Assembly: GCA_951213105.1 (NCBI GenBank) | Contig: OX578137.1 | Span: 54,993,236-55,057,235 of the forward strand | Source of the DNA: Amaurobius ferox | Taxonomy: Eukaryota > Arthropoda > Arachnida > Araneae > Amaurobiidae | Length of the DNA: 64,000 nt | Direction of reading: 5' to 3' | Shown: positions 22,180 to 34,667 of the stretch, in pieces | Numbering within the stretch: position 1 is the first letter of the stretch | Layout: every line of letters starts with the position of its first letter | The notes under the pieces: model-generated | The model's database searches: none | What the model was told of the DNA's origin: nothing | Seen by the model: only the letters and a program-made list of their open reading frames with translations | Program-made: the position numbers and the translations under genes

Positions 22180-23455
22180 AACAGTTTACAACAAAGTTGA
22201 AAAGTGCTTATGACTTTGTTCTTTCTGTCTGTCTGTCTGTCTGTCTGTCCGTTAGCACGATAACTGCCGTAAAAATGACTTAATCAAAATGAAATTTTAG
22301 TATGTTGTTCAGACGGTCTGTAGGACATATGGGAATATAAATGAATAATACCACCCAATTAGTTTTGGATTGAACCCGAGTTGAAAAAAGGAAATACATT
22401 GAACCCTATGGGACCTAATTTTTCAAACATTTTTTAAGCGGATTTAAAATTCACAAATTGCTTTGAAAATTTTAGGTGATATTTAAATTAATCCATAAAA
22501 TATATAAAAAAATTTCAAAAAAATATAATCAGTAGTTTTTTAAATAAAAATTAAAATAATAATTTCACCTCTTATATGAAGCGATCACGTGATCATGATA
22601 TGAAAAGATCACGTGACTCACTTGAAAATAAAAAGGCATCCATCTTGTCTCAAAATCGTGATCTTTAAAGTTCTTTTTAATTCATATTGAACGTTGTATT
22701 CATTCTAAAACCGCTTTATTTTTGTTTAAATTCTGTGCATCTACATTCTGAAACAACGCAATGACAATATATGTGAGTTTAAATAATCATCCAAATTTGA
22801 TTATTTCTACAAAGAAGTCTGTTTTTCACTTATGTAAAATGAAAACAGCAAAATATATAGAATGAGTTGTATAAGAATTGCTGTATTTTTTTAACGCAAA
22901 AGTATTTAGCTCATGGAGTCTGCATAGCTGATATGAATGAAATATTCATTGATTTTACACAGAGAAGGACGATTTTTTTCGATGAAGTTTTAAGCATAGA
23001 GTTTAATTACTTGCAGCTCCATGGTCTTAAGTTTTTAAATAAAATAATTTATTTTAGTACTGTGATGAATGAAATGAATGGGAAATTGCATGAATGAAAT
23101 GCTGCTTTTATAGAGAGAGCCAGGCGTGTTATTTTTTCTATGACTTCATTTGAATGAATGTCAGTTGGTTTCGATGAAGTTTTGAAATATAATAAATTAT
23201 TGTAGTATTATGATAATTCTAAATTTATTACCGAGGAATGTATCACATTTTAGAGATGTTTAAACCAGGCAATTTATATTTGAATGCCGTCATTTGAATG
23301 AAGTTTATTTTTTTCTATGAAGGTTTAAATTTTCAAATATAATAAATTACTGTAGTATTGTGATAAGTTTTAAAATATTACTTAGGATTGTATTGCATTT
23401 TAGGGATGTTTAAATAAAATTGCATTGAAGTTGAAAAGTGTTTCATAATCAATGA
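22180..23455 (+). mobile_element. Family X element X2 (near full length)
   Basis: It starts AACAGTTTACAACAAAG, has (GTCT)n at 22225-22246 and the AACTGCCG...ATGAAATTTTAG block, and ends near TTTCATAATCAATG. The palindrome GATCACGTGATC (about 22584-22595) and a second CACGTG about 20 bp on lie inside. The short frame 22867-23097 is not conserved in X4 and is not a gene. Confidence 0.7.
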
Positions 23456-24077
23456 TTTAAGCATGATTGATCTATCTTGTTTAATTCCTAACTTTTATAA
23501 TTAGCTCAAAAAATTCAATATTTAAGAAAAGGTATGTTATTTATTTTTAAGAAAATATTTGCAAATTGTATTCCTCGTAAATAGCGATTAGCGCGTTACT
23601 GGTAAATTTCAAGCTAAATTCATATTTACAATGCTATTTACGTAAATTACATCAAACTTTGAAGAAAAAGAATATATTATATTTTGTTAAAGATTATTAA
23701 TAAGAAACAAAATGTATGTTCTGTAGAAAAATAATGTGTTGATCACATCATGATATTCGTTTATAGTTTAGCCTTAATGCACTATCAACGATAATTAATA
23801 TGAAGCACTTGATAATGTATTTATTTAACTTTCTTTCACCTCAAGGTCAGCGCCAAGAACACAAATTGGGCTGCTTATCATTAATTTGCAAGCTGTTCAA
23901 ACTTATTTATGTCCCATGTGTCAAAACATCTTATCATCCATCTTAATTAATGTCATTCTTCGTTATTCTAAATTTCTTGACATATTTTTGCTATAAAGTT
24001 TAATATTATCTACACAATGTGAAAAGTATGATATTTTCCTACACTGTGTGTTACATATAAAACAGCTTTGTTTCTTT
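23456..24077. other. No gene seen
   Basis: Unassigned AT-rich sequence. Confidence 0.6.
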
Positions 24078-25027
24078 TTGCATTTACTGTATAAAAGTTG
24101 AATAATTTGCAAAGAAGTTATCAATGTATCATCGTACATTTTTAAAATGTTTGATTTAACATTATTGTTAATACTTTTACATCATCGTTATCACTTTTAT
24201 ATTACTGTTACTTTCTTTACATCTTTTACATCTTTCTTTACATAATTTTACTTTGCAATAGATGTTAATGTATAGGGAACGTATTGAAATCATGTTGAAA
24301 ATCGCAACTCTAGTTTTCGACGGTTCTGCATTTAGGACCTCTAGAACATGATAAAATAGTTTTTTAACATGACACGTCTGTATGTGTGTCTGTGTGCCTG
24401 TCTGTATGTGTGTCTGTATGTCTGTCTGTATGTGTGTCTGTGTGTCTGTCTGTATGCAATGAATGTATCTACGCTAACTGAAAAACTAATTGATCGAGTT
24501 TCATAAAATTTAGTAGGTAATTCCCATGTAGCTGATTCGGAAAAAAAGAACCTTTGCATTTACTGTATAAAAGTTGAATAATTTGCAAAGAAGTTATCAA
24601 TGTATCATCGTACATTTTTAAAATGTTTGATTTAACATTATTGTTAATACTTTTACATCATCGTTATCACTTTTATATTACTGTTACTTTCTTTACATCT
24701 TTTACATCTTTCTTTACATAATTTTACTTTGCAATAGATGTTAATGTATAGGGAACGTATTGAAATCATGTTGAAAATCGCAACTCTAGATTTCGACGGT
24801 TCTGCATTTAGGACCTCTAGAACATGAAAAAATAGTTTTTAACATGACACGTCTGTATGTGTGTCTGTGTGCCTGTCTGTATGTGTGTCTGTATGTCTGT
24901 CTGTATGTGTGTCTGTGTGTCTGTCTGTATGCAATGAATGTATCTACGCTAACTGAAAAACTAATTGATCGAGTTTCATAAAATTTAGTAGGTAAGTCCC
25001 ATGTAGCTGATTCGGAAAAAAAGAACC
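24078..25027 (+). repeat. 475-bp tandem duplication, two near-identical copies
   Basis: Copy 1 is 24078-24552 and copy 2 is 24553-25027, both starting TTTGCATTTACTGTATAAAA. Only a handful of differences are visible (for example TAGTTTTCG versus TAGATTTCG, and GGTAATTCC versus GGTAAGTCC). Each copy contains the left end of a family P subfamily 2 element with its (TGTC/TGTG)n tract. Confidence 0.85.
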
Positions 25028-25223
25028 TGCCCTTCTTGCGAAATGGCCTACGAAAATCGTCAAAATCTAGAATGAATGACTACATATACCCACATATATA
25101 GACTAAATGCTTGTTTTATACGTAATATTTTACGATAAAATAATAAGACCAACCCGATTACTCTAGGATTACCCTTTTTCGGGACATATTTGCTTTTTCG
25201 CATTTTCGGTATATAATCTTTGA
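24724..25223 (+). mobile_element. Family P subfamily 2 element P2
   Basis: TACTTTGCAATAG...TAGGGAACGTA is a decayed form of the terminal palindrome. It is followed by ATCGCAACTCTAG, TTTCGACGG, a GTCT/GTGT tract and the block ending CATAAAATTTAGTAGG. The body then matches P4 (GAACCTGCCCTTC...GCGAAATGGCC). Confidence 0.6.
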
Positions 25224-27140
25224 AAAAAAATCTGATGTCGGCAGCACATGACTTTCCTTATATAATGCAATGAATTATTTGTCTTTTCGCATTTTCGCTA
25301 TGCAATCTTTGAAAAAAATCTGATGTGGGCAGCAGATGACTTTCCTTATATAATGCATTGAATTTACTTCTTTAAAGGTGAAAATGTGATCAAAAGATCC
25401 ACGGCACAGTGTTTAAAATGTTACATTGTACATTTGTCGCTTTTCTGAATCACAACATCTAAAACAATTTCGTATCCAATAAACTTATATTTGACGCAAA
25501 TCTAAATTAACAATTATCAATATCCATAGCATCCTCAATAAGTAATATAGTCCATATATTTAAATATTGTAATAATAAATTCATCAATTAGGTATTATTT
25601 TCATTAACTTGGCGACATTTTTACAATTTTTACAATATTTTTGTAAATGTGGGGCCAAATATCGCCAAGTTAATAAAAGCGCCCAAGTTAATGAAAATAA
25701 TAATAAAAGGTATGCCCATCATATGACTGGATTAAAAATTTACAAAATACTACATCCTATTTGGCAATTTTAGCAATTTGGCAATTTTAGCAATTTTAGT
25801 AATTTTATTAATCCATTTTTATCAATTTGGCAAAAAAAGTCGCCAAGTTGGCGATATACTGCCAAAATTTCTCGCCCTAATTTTGTCAAGCGTTACAGAA
25901 GGAGGTCATATAGCTGTCTTATATTATTTCCAAAATATTGCATTTTAATCAATTAGTTGTTATTTTCATTGATTTAGCGTCATTATCAAATTCGTTACAT
26001 TTTTATCAGTTTGGCGACATTTAAAAACTTGCTAAGTTGGCGATATTTTGCCAAATTCGTCTCTAAAATTTTGTCAAGCATTATGGTCGAAGGAATTGGT
26101 TATTCTTACAGCAGATAAGCGACTCATAAAGTCCAAATACAAAACTATGACCCAAAATATCTTCTCTTACAGTGGATTTTTATTCTTACCAAGATATTGG
26201 ATTTTCATCAATTAATCTTCATTTTCATTGATTTAGCGTCACTTTTATCAGTTTGGTGACATTTTTATCAATTTGGTGATATTTTCGTCAATTTGGCAAC
26301 ATTAAAAAACTCGCCAAGTTGGCGATATTTCGCTAAATTCGCCGCCAAAATTTCGCCAAGCATTGTTCGTGGACAAACAGGTTAGTCTTATATGTAGGTT
26401 AGTCTTATATGTAAGTTAGTCTTATAGAAATGGGTAGTAGATAAACGACTAATGGCTTCAAATTACAAAGCTATTACCCAAATGGTCTTCTCTTAGGTAG
26501 TAGATAAACGACTAATGGCTTCAAATTACAAAGCTATTACCCAAATGGTCTTCTCTTATGAATGGAACGAGCAACATCTGCGACAATGATGATAATAAAT
26601 TTATCGCATAATATTACATATGAAAAGTTAACAGATTTCACAATAGTTAATGCATTTTTTATTTTTTTGTGATTTTTTGATAAATTTATATGAAAAATGT
26701 GAAATATCTCGAGAACGGTTTATGCTAGCGTTCTAAAGTCTATATCAATTATTTTCTAATGAAAAAGTACATAAAAAATTATTATTTAAGTGATTTTATT
26801 GAATGTTTTAATTTTTTGATGATTTTTAAAAATTTTTCATTTCAAAATTAAGGAGGGTTCTGAACATTCGATTGCATGTAAAAACAACAGGCATCCAGTA
26901 TTCATGGATTGTGATTTTTTGTACCAAATTTTGTTCGGATCACTTGATTTGTTCTTGAGATATCGTGTCCACAGACTTACTGACACACACACACACACAC
27001 ACCCAGACGTCATCTAAAAAACCTTCGATTCGTGTTCAAGGATGCTTGAAACATTTTCTCCCGTCGAAAACTCGAATTCGAATTTTCGACCCCGTCACAA
27101 TACTTCCCTTATACATTATACTATGTATATAAAAAAAGTA
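25224..27140 (-). mobile_element. Family P element P3 with three to four internal TTGGCGA repeats
   Basis: It starts AATCTGATGTCGGCAGCAC...ACTTTCCTTATATAATGC, an end that is itself duplicated at about 25192-25372. It carries several tandem copies of a roughly 220-260 bp internal unit with the TTGGCGA/TCGCCAA cluster, then the conserved body, (CA)n and the terminal palindrome ending 27140. A 62-bp direct duplication lies at 26435-26558 (GGTAGTAGATAAACGACTAA twice). Confidence 0.72.
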
Positions 27141-27146
27141 AAAAGT

Positions 27147-27325
27147 CCAGGTATCAAATGAAAACGAAAATTGCATTAAAAGTACACATTCTGAATAATT
27201 TATGGGTCTTATTTTGTGAAATTAAACTCAATTTAATGAATTTTTGAAGATAGAATGAGAACGTGAATATGAGTCTGCAAGGAAAGTCATGTACTGCCCA
27301 CATCCGATTTTTTGTTGCATATTTT
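27147..27325 (+). mobile_element. Family P subfamily 2 tail fragment
   Basis: AGTCCAGGTATCAAATGAAAA through to GTACTGCCCACATCCGATT is the far-end segment of subfamily 2. The same segment was captured in the micro-gene tandem units (for example 16437-16590). Confidence 0.55.
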
Positions 27326-28113
27326 TACTTTCCCTGCAATACATAGTAATGTATAGGGAAAGTATTGGAATCATGTCGAAAATCGCAACTCTAGTTTTCG
27401 ACGGATCTACACGTTTCGAGACTTCTAGAATACGAAAAAACCATTTTTAGCGTGACGTCTGTGTGTGTGTCTGTGTGTCTGTCTGTCTGAGTGTCTGTCT
27501 GTGTGTCTGTCTATCTGTAAAGATTTTGTATCCACTTTAACTAAAAAACTAATACACCGAATTTCACAAAATTTTGTAGGTAAGTCACTTGTGGGCGAGT
27601 CTAGTGTTGATTAGTTTTGGGTACGATTCGGGATAAAAGAACCCGCCTTCTTTTGCGAAATGGCCCGAAAAAGCTTGTATACACTCTAGGTGAAAAACTA
27701 ATGGACCGAATTTCCCAAAATTCGGTAGATGAGTCACGCATAGGTCACTCTGGTGCTGATTAGATTTTGGTACGATTCAGAAAAAAATAACCTGCCTTTT
27801 TTTGCTTAATGGCCCGCAAAAATTGTCAAAATCTAAACTAAAAAGCTACGTATGCTCAGATATATCTATGAAATGCTTGTTTAATACGTAATTTTTAACG
27901 AAGAAAAGAATAAGACCAACCCCATTACACTAGGACTAGCCGTTCTCGAGATATATTAGTTCTTTTCGTAATTTCTCTACGCCACCTTTGAAAATAAGTC
28001 CAGTTATCAAATGAGAACGAAAATTGAATTAAAAGGGAATTAAATTTAATTGAAAAAAAAGAGAACGTGGATATAAGTCTGCAGGGAAAGTCATCATCAC
28101 AGCCCACATCAGA
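27326..28113 (+). mobile_element. Family P subfamily 2 element P4
   Basis: The terminal palindrome TACTTTCCCTGCAATACA...TATAGGGAAAGTA leads into ATCGCAACTCTAGTTTTCG, a (GTGT/GTCT)n tract, and two copies of the CCGAATTTCACAAAATTTTG-type block. It ends near ACAGCCCACATCAGATG. Non-coding. Confidence 0.68.
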
Positions 28114-29519
28114 TGTTTAACATTATTATTAATATAGCTTCAGCCGCCCAATGAATATAGTCGATTGCAAGGATTCATGTTTCGAATCTCGGTTGGGACG
28201 TTCTTCACATGACGTCCAAACAAATCAACACTGCTGGTTAGATGCACTAGCTTCTCAATGCGACCGAATTTAAAACTTCCAAAAGATCTTACGACTCATG
28301 GTAGCGATTATAAATTCAATTTGGTTACAGAGAAAGGGTTGTGCATTGGCATTAAAAAAATGTAAAAGAGGAGGTGTATTAGAGGACACTTTAATCCACT
28401 AATGCTTTAACTAACTAACTGCTAATCACTCTAACTTTTGCGGACTACTTAGCACTAATAAGCAGACGAACTAATTAACACTGTTTTTTTTACTATTAGA
28501 GTATTACAGGATAGTGTGCTGGACACAGATATAAGAAGAAGACATTCGCGATGCAGATAACAGTATCCATAGATCGGTTTTGCGCTTATTATGTGCTGGT
28601 ATGGAATAACCGTTAACTGCAATATTAGCAAAAACACTTGATATTTGTAGCAATTTTGAAAAATGCAGTGTGAACTGACAATTTAAGACTTTCACGTAGC
28701 CGTCATTAAAGTATTTCTCAATTTCGATCGGATTCCACGAAGTTGAATGGGTCATGTTCAAAACCGCAAGAACCCGCCCTGAATTGTGGTGCTATACGGT
28801 AAAAAAGTACAGAAATGGAGTAAGCTGCACCAATTTCTTACTATGATCGCAACATGAACTAATGCCATTTTTATGTGTTACCTACATTTCGCACAATTTT
28901 GATAACAGCATAAATATTATAAAACACTGAGAAAACTTTAATTTTTTTAAAAAATTGCAAAAGGACAGAAGATGATCTTATTTCTTGGCTTTTTTTATAA
29001 AATAAAACCTTCTTGTGATGACAGGATTCATTACATAATAATTTGATTAATGATACTTGTAATTAAGAAAATCAATTGACATGTGATCAAAGGAAAAGAA
29101 AACGCTATCTTTTTAATTTTTAATTTTTGCGAAAGTGTGATTTTTTACCCAGTTATAGGTTTGAAATTTCTTTTCCTCAAAAATTCTATTCTTCACATTG
29201 TTTCAGGAAGCATCCGTTCAGCGAGTTTCAGGAAGCAGAAAAATATATTTGAAGTATGGTATAAAAAATAATTATTTGAAAAACTCAACCTTAGAATTTT
29301 GTTTTTATAGATAGTTTGGCACTTTGGCGCATTTTAAATTGGCGCCGACTATTCAGTTTTATGAATATATGTGAATTTTCAGAAAATGGATTTGCGTATT
29401 GAAGGTTTACGTTATAGTCAGACATTTATATGTATAACAGTATTCAAATTGAACAATTTATATCCAAAACCCGAATGAGTACCACAATAAACGTGGTGCA
29501 ACTGCATAAATTTATATAC
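28114..29519. other. No gene recognised; possible SINE remnant at 28135-28290
   Basis: A B-box-like TTTCGAATCTCGG at about 28185 with upstream GCTTCAGCCGCCC hints at a SINE head. The minus-strand frame 28504-28761 has ordinary amino-acid composition but no domain I know. The rest is unassigned. Confidence 0.4.
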
Positions 29520-29707
29520 AGGCTGACCATAATTAAAGTAAAAATGTTTTGAGCCCGAGAGTGAGAAAACTGTTGGGCCAAACTCAGCCAAATTTGCAGT
29601 AAAACTTCATGGTCTAAATTGTAATTGCTGCAACTTTGTTTGAGTTTGGCCCAACAGTTTTCTCACTATCGGGCTCTAAACACCTTTACTTCAACTATGA
29701 TCACCTT
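29520..29707. mobile_element. MITE with roughly 60-bp terminal inverted repeats
   Basis: GGCTGACCATAATTAAAGTA...GAGCCCGAGAGTGAGAAAAC on the left is mirrored on the right by GTTTTCTCACTATCGGGCTC...CTTCAACTATGATCACC. The spacer between the arms is about 65 bp. TIR sequence and TA-rich flank suggest a Tc1/mariner-mobilised MITE. Confidence 0.7.
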
Positions 29708-30533
29708 TTATTTCAAAACAAATGTGGATTAATGAATTTGACTCCATTGATTGAGAATTCTAATAGGCAAATAATTCCTTATTTCGCTAATTTTATTCTA
29801 GCTACCATGAGTAATTTATTAATTAGTTAATAAAAAAATACATGCATTTATATATATAATACTACACCAAACAATTTACGTTCGGTGGTGAATAAAAATA
29901 AAATTAATTATTTTAATTTAAGGATTAGCCGTGATTTTACAATGGTGCGCTGCCACCATAGTTAATTTATTGTGTCGCACGGTGTTTCTGAAAGATAATT
30001 TTATGAATTAACATAAAATGAATTTTACTTATCCAATAAACAGACATTAATTTGGTGAAACAAAATTTTAATAATTATTATAATTAATTTTAAATTTTAG
30101 CATAGCTTAACTTCAAATCAATAGTTATGTTTACAATTTACAAATTTGTACGACATTATAGCCTCTTTAACTTAACTGAGTCGGTAGTGATACAGTTGCT
30201 ACCTGTTACTTATTTCTCGTCAAATTGCACAATTCCTCCTATTATCTTACAAAAGTTACCTGTTTGCGCTTTGGATATCCTTCATTATAAGCAATTTTTT
30301 TACGTGCATATTCAATCCGTGCACTTAATAGAGTCTATTAGCGCATTTTTACGTGCATCATCAGCACTCCCTCTACAGTATCTGCGTGCCAATTTGGTCT
30401 AGTCATCTCGGAGTGGTCTATAATGACTTTCGTTGGTTATTTCATGATGCCCCAGGCTCGCTTGCGTACAAAGTTTTTTTTCTCATGCTGTCATTCTTAT
30501 TTATTGCTCGTAAATAAAATTTCTATCCATTAT
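29708..30533. other. No gene seen
   Basis: Unassigned; the 91-codon frame at 30127-30402 has no recognisable domain. Confidence 0.5.
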
Positions 30534-31443
30534 AAAAAAAATCTGATGAGAGCAACACATGACTTTCCTTATATATTGCAATGAATTTACTATATATACA
30601 ATAAAAAATAGGTTTTTCTTACAGTAGATTTTTACATTGTTTCCAAGATATTGAATTTTCGTCAATTAGTCGTCATTTTCATTGATTCTATCCATTTGGC
30701 GATTTTTTCGTTAATTTGGCACCATTTAAAAAAGACGACAAGTTGGCGTTATTCCGCCAAATTCGGCAACAAATCTCGCCAAGCGTTATGGACGGAGAAA
30801 TAAGTTATTCTTATAGCAGATAAATGACTATTGGCGTTCAAATACAAAAGTATTACTCAAAGTATATTTTCTCATGAATGGAACGAACTAGATCCACGAG
30901 AATGATGTCACCAAATTTATCGCATGGTATTACATATGAAAAGTGAACTGTTTCTCAACAGTTAATATAATTTTGTTTAATATTGAATTTTTTGAAAAAT
31001 GTATTTTAAAAATTTACAATATCTCGAGAACGGTTCATGTTAGCGTTCTAAAATTTATGTCAATCGTTTTCTAAGGAAAAATAACATAAGAAATGTCTAG
31101 TTGTGTAACTTTATTAAAGGTTTTGATTTTTGACGATTTTTTCAAAATTTCAGTCAAAAATTTAGGGGTTCTGGGCATTCGATTACGTTTAAAAACAATA
31201 GGCTTCCAGTATTCACGGCTTGTGATTTTTTGTACCAAATTCCATTCGCATCGCTCTATTTGTTCCTGAGATACCGTCTCCACAGGCTCACTGACACACA
31301 CACACACACAGACATACATCATCTCAAAACTGTTTGATTCGTGATCAGGGATGCTTCAAACGTTCTCTCCCGTCGAAAATTTGAATTCGTATTTTCGACC
31401 TCGTCACAATACTTTTCTTATACATTATGTATATAAGGAAAGT
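30534..31443 (-). mobile_element. Family P element P5
   Basis: AATCTGATGAGAGCAACACA...ACTTTCC on the left, one TTGGCGA module (about 30660-30790), the conserved body, (CA)n and the terminal palindrome ending 31443. It abuts P6 in the same orientation. Confidence 0.72.
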
Positions 31444-33107
31444 AAAAAATCTGACTGCTTTCTTTATATAATGCAATGAATTTACTTCTTTTTCAGTCAA
31501 AAAATAATATATAAGATCCACGGTACTGTGTTTTCAATATTGAATTGTACATTTGGAGATTTTCAAGGGGGCAACATTTAAAAATATTTCAAAGTAGTAA
31601 ATTAACATATTTTTTGCGCAACTCTAAATAAACAATTATCAATATTGATAGCATCCTCAATACGCGATATACTACATATAGTATTAAAATATTTTAATAA
31701 TTAATTCATTAATTAGGAGTCAATTTCATTAATTTAGCGTCATTTTTACAATTATGACGATATTTTCGTCAATCTGGGGCGAAATATCTCCAAGTTCGTC
31801 AAATGCGTCATCAAGTGTTACAGACAAACGGAGAAAAGATAATTTCTTATATACTGGAAGGTATGCCCGTCATATGACAGAAATCAGAATTTGTAAAACA
31901 TTACTTCCCATTTGTTGTCATTTTGATCAATTTGGCAACATTTTTGTCACTTTGGCAACATTTAAAATAGTCGCCAAGTTGGCGACGTCCCGATAAATTT
32001 ATCTCCAAGCGTTACGGACAGACGGGTTATTCTTATAGTCTAGTCTTATATTCTTTCCAATGTAATGAACTCAATTAGTCGTCATTTCATTGATTTAGAG
32101 TCGGTTTCATCAATTTAGCGAATTTTTATCAATTGAGAAACATTTTCGTCAATTTGGCAACATTTGAAAATTCAGCAAGTTGTAGATTCGACATACTCGT
32201 CACCAAATTTTTGCCAAACGTTATTTATGGGAAAATATGGTACTCTTAAAGTAGATACTTATATTCTTTCCAAGATATTGAATTTCTGTCAATTAGTCGT
32301 CATTTTCATGGATTTAGTGTCATTTTTTTTAATTTAGCGACATTTTCGTTAATTTATCAGCACTTAAAAAATCTGCAAGTTAGCGACATTTCGCAAAATT
32401 CGTCGCTAAAATCTCGTCAAGCAGAGAAATAAATTATTCTTATAGTGGACAAATGACTATTAGCTTTCAAACACAAAAGTACTACCTAAAGTATATTTTC
32501 TTATGAATGGAACGAGCTAGATCCACGAGAATGATGTCACCCAATTTGTCGCATGATAAGAGATATGAAAAGTAAACATATTTCACAATAGTTAATTTTA
32601 TTTTATTTTATGTGATTTTTTTATACATCTATTTGAAAAATGCGCAATGTCTGGAGAACTGTTCATTCTAGCGTCCTACAATTTATGTCAATCGTTTTCT
32701 AAGGATCCAAAGAATAATTAAGTATTTGCAAATAACTATTTGCAACTAAAAATAATACTATTTGCAAAACTTATAAAAAGTTTCGAATTTTTGTTAATTT
32801 TTTCAAAATTTCACTCGAAAATTTAGGGGGGTTTTGAACATTCGATTACGTTTAAACACAATAGGCTCCCAGTATTCACAGATTGTAATTGTTGTATAAA
32901 ATTTCGTTCGAATCGCTTCATTCGTGCGTGAGATATCGTCTCCGCTGTCTCACTGACACACGCACACACATATATATCACCTCAAAAACGTGTGATTCGT
33001 ATTCAGGAATGTTTGAAACGTGCTATGCCATTGAAAACTAGACTTCAAATTTTCGACCCCGTCACAATACTTTCCTTTTACATTATACTATGTATATAAG
33101 GTAAGTA
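31444..33107 (-). mobile_element. Family P element P6 with about four internal TTGGCGA repeats
   Basis: Same ends and body as P5. The internal unit is repeated about four times between 31690 and 32440. Palindrome TACTTTCCTTTTACATTATA...GTAAGTA at the right end. Confidence 0.72.
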
Positions 33108-34667
33108 ATTAGGCGTCGTCGAGCCATTTCTGAAATATGAAAATACCTTTTGCGTAACTGTATCACAAGTTCATAACAAAATAGTGTCAATAACTGTTTA
33201 GTTAATACATTTATATGTGAATTAAATATGAAATTAAAGGAAACCACAAATTTATATTGCGATCTATCAAATTTTTACTTAAAGTAAATAATTTAAAACT
33301 ATGTATATGCTCAGCTATGCATCATCGGGTAGTGGACGAACACAAAAATGTCCATATTGCACATTTCGTACTATTCTTTAACTTACAGATTCTTTTAATA
33401 TTAATGAGAAATGAACATACCACAATAAAATAGTACAACTGCGTGTCAAAATAGTACATCTAACGTTATGAATGCCGGCTGTAGCTACAACTCGATTATT
33501 ACATCAAAATTTTGAACGTCATAAAATTTCTAGATATTTTTTCTTTTCTCAGTAAATAAAAAATCCTTTTTTTAACTCTCCTTTTTTGCAAAGGTATTGA
33601 CACCGTCCCCACATTTATGTCATTAACGCAGGATTGCCTATCACATCTTGCTGATTATCTACCAAATCCTATGTGGAAGCCAGAAATCCCAATAGCGACC
33701 TATAATATTTTGAAGTTTTTTTAAAGGATTGTGTGGAATGGTGCAATGAAACATTTCCGAATTTTGCTGAATTTATCAAAATCAATTCCGAGCTCACAAG
33801 TGAATCACTGGAAATCACTGGATCACAATGACGTAATGTGAAAGGTCAAATCATCTACGAGTATTGCTGACGAAAAGATTCCACTAAAGAAATAGATGAC
33901 GAAAATAATCAAATAGGATCACTACAGAACGCCAAGCATGTCTTTGAAGTCATTATTAAATTAGACAATTTTTATTAGGCGAAATATGGAGATCCGAAAC
34001 TGCGTACGAGTGTTACAAGACGACACTAACAAACTTTGCATGGACTCAGAAAATTACTGTCTTTTTCTCATAAAATTTGGTGCTCATGAAATTTTAATTC
34101 TTTATTATCATGCCGAAATATTTGATTACCAGTTTTGTTTTAGTCTGTAGTTCTTCCCAAATCATAGATGGCGTTAAAACAAAAGTCTTAAAAATGTTAT
34201 TTACAAAATTTATACTATGTACCAATAGTTTAAAATAAATAATATATCGTTTATAACATAACTTAGTTATAACGTATAAGCAAATATTATATAGAATTTA
34301 TTTTCTATCATTATTTTTGCCTACATGTTTCTTCAGTAGTCATGCACACATTTAGATAAAGAAAGTCGTTAAGTGACCTCAGGAGAAACGATTAATTGTA
34401 GACGTTCTGCAAATGACGAGACTTACTTTACTGACAGATAACATGGGTTAGAATCATTTGCCGTTTTTCCAAAGCATTGACTTCTCCCACAATAAATTAG
34501 AGAATTTCGGTGCTACTGCTGTTCTTCCATTTGCTTCATATCTCTCTACTGTCTTTATCTTGAGTTAATTTCAATGTTCACTATTGTTCAGGTATTGTAA
34601 ATGCATATTCATTTTAATGTAATTTAAATCATCATGTATTATAAATAATTGGTATTTTATAAGATTA
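33108..34667. other. No intact gene; possible decayed DDE transposase at 33590-34070
   Basis: Broken frames in the block give protein-like stretches (LTQDCLSHLADYLPNPM, KDCVEWCNETFPNFAEF, AKHVFEVIIKLDNF) with stops between them. The last is faintly like the C-terminal region of pogo/Tigger-type transposases. This is a weak call; the rest is unassigned. Confidence 0.3.
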
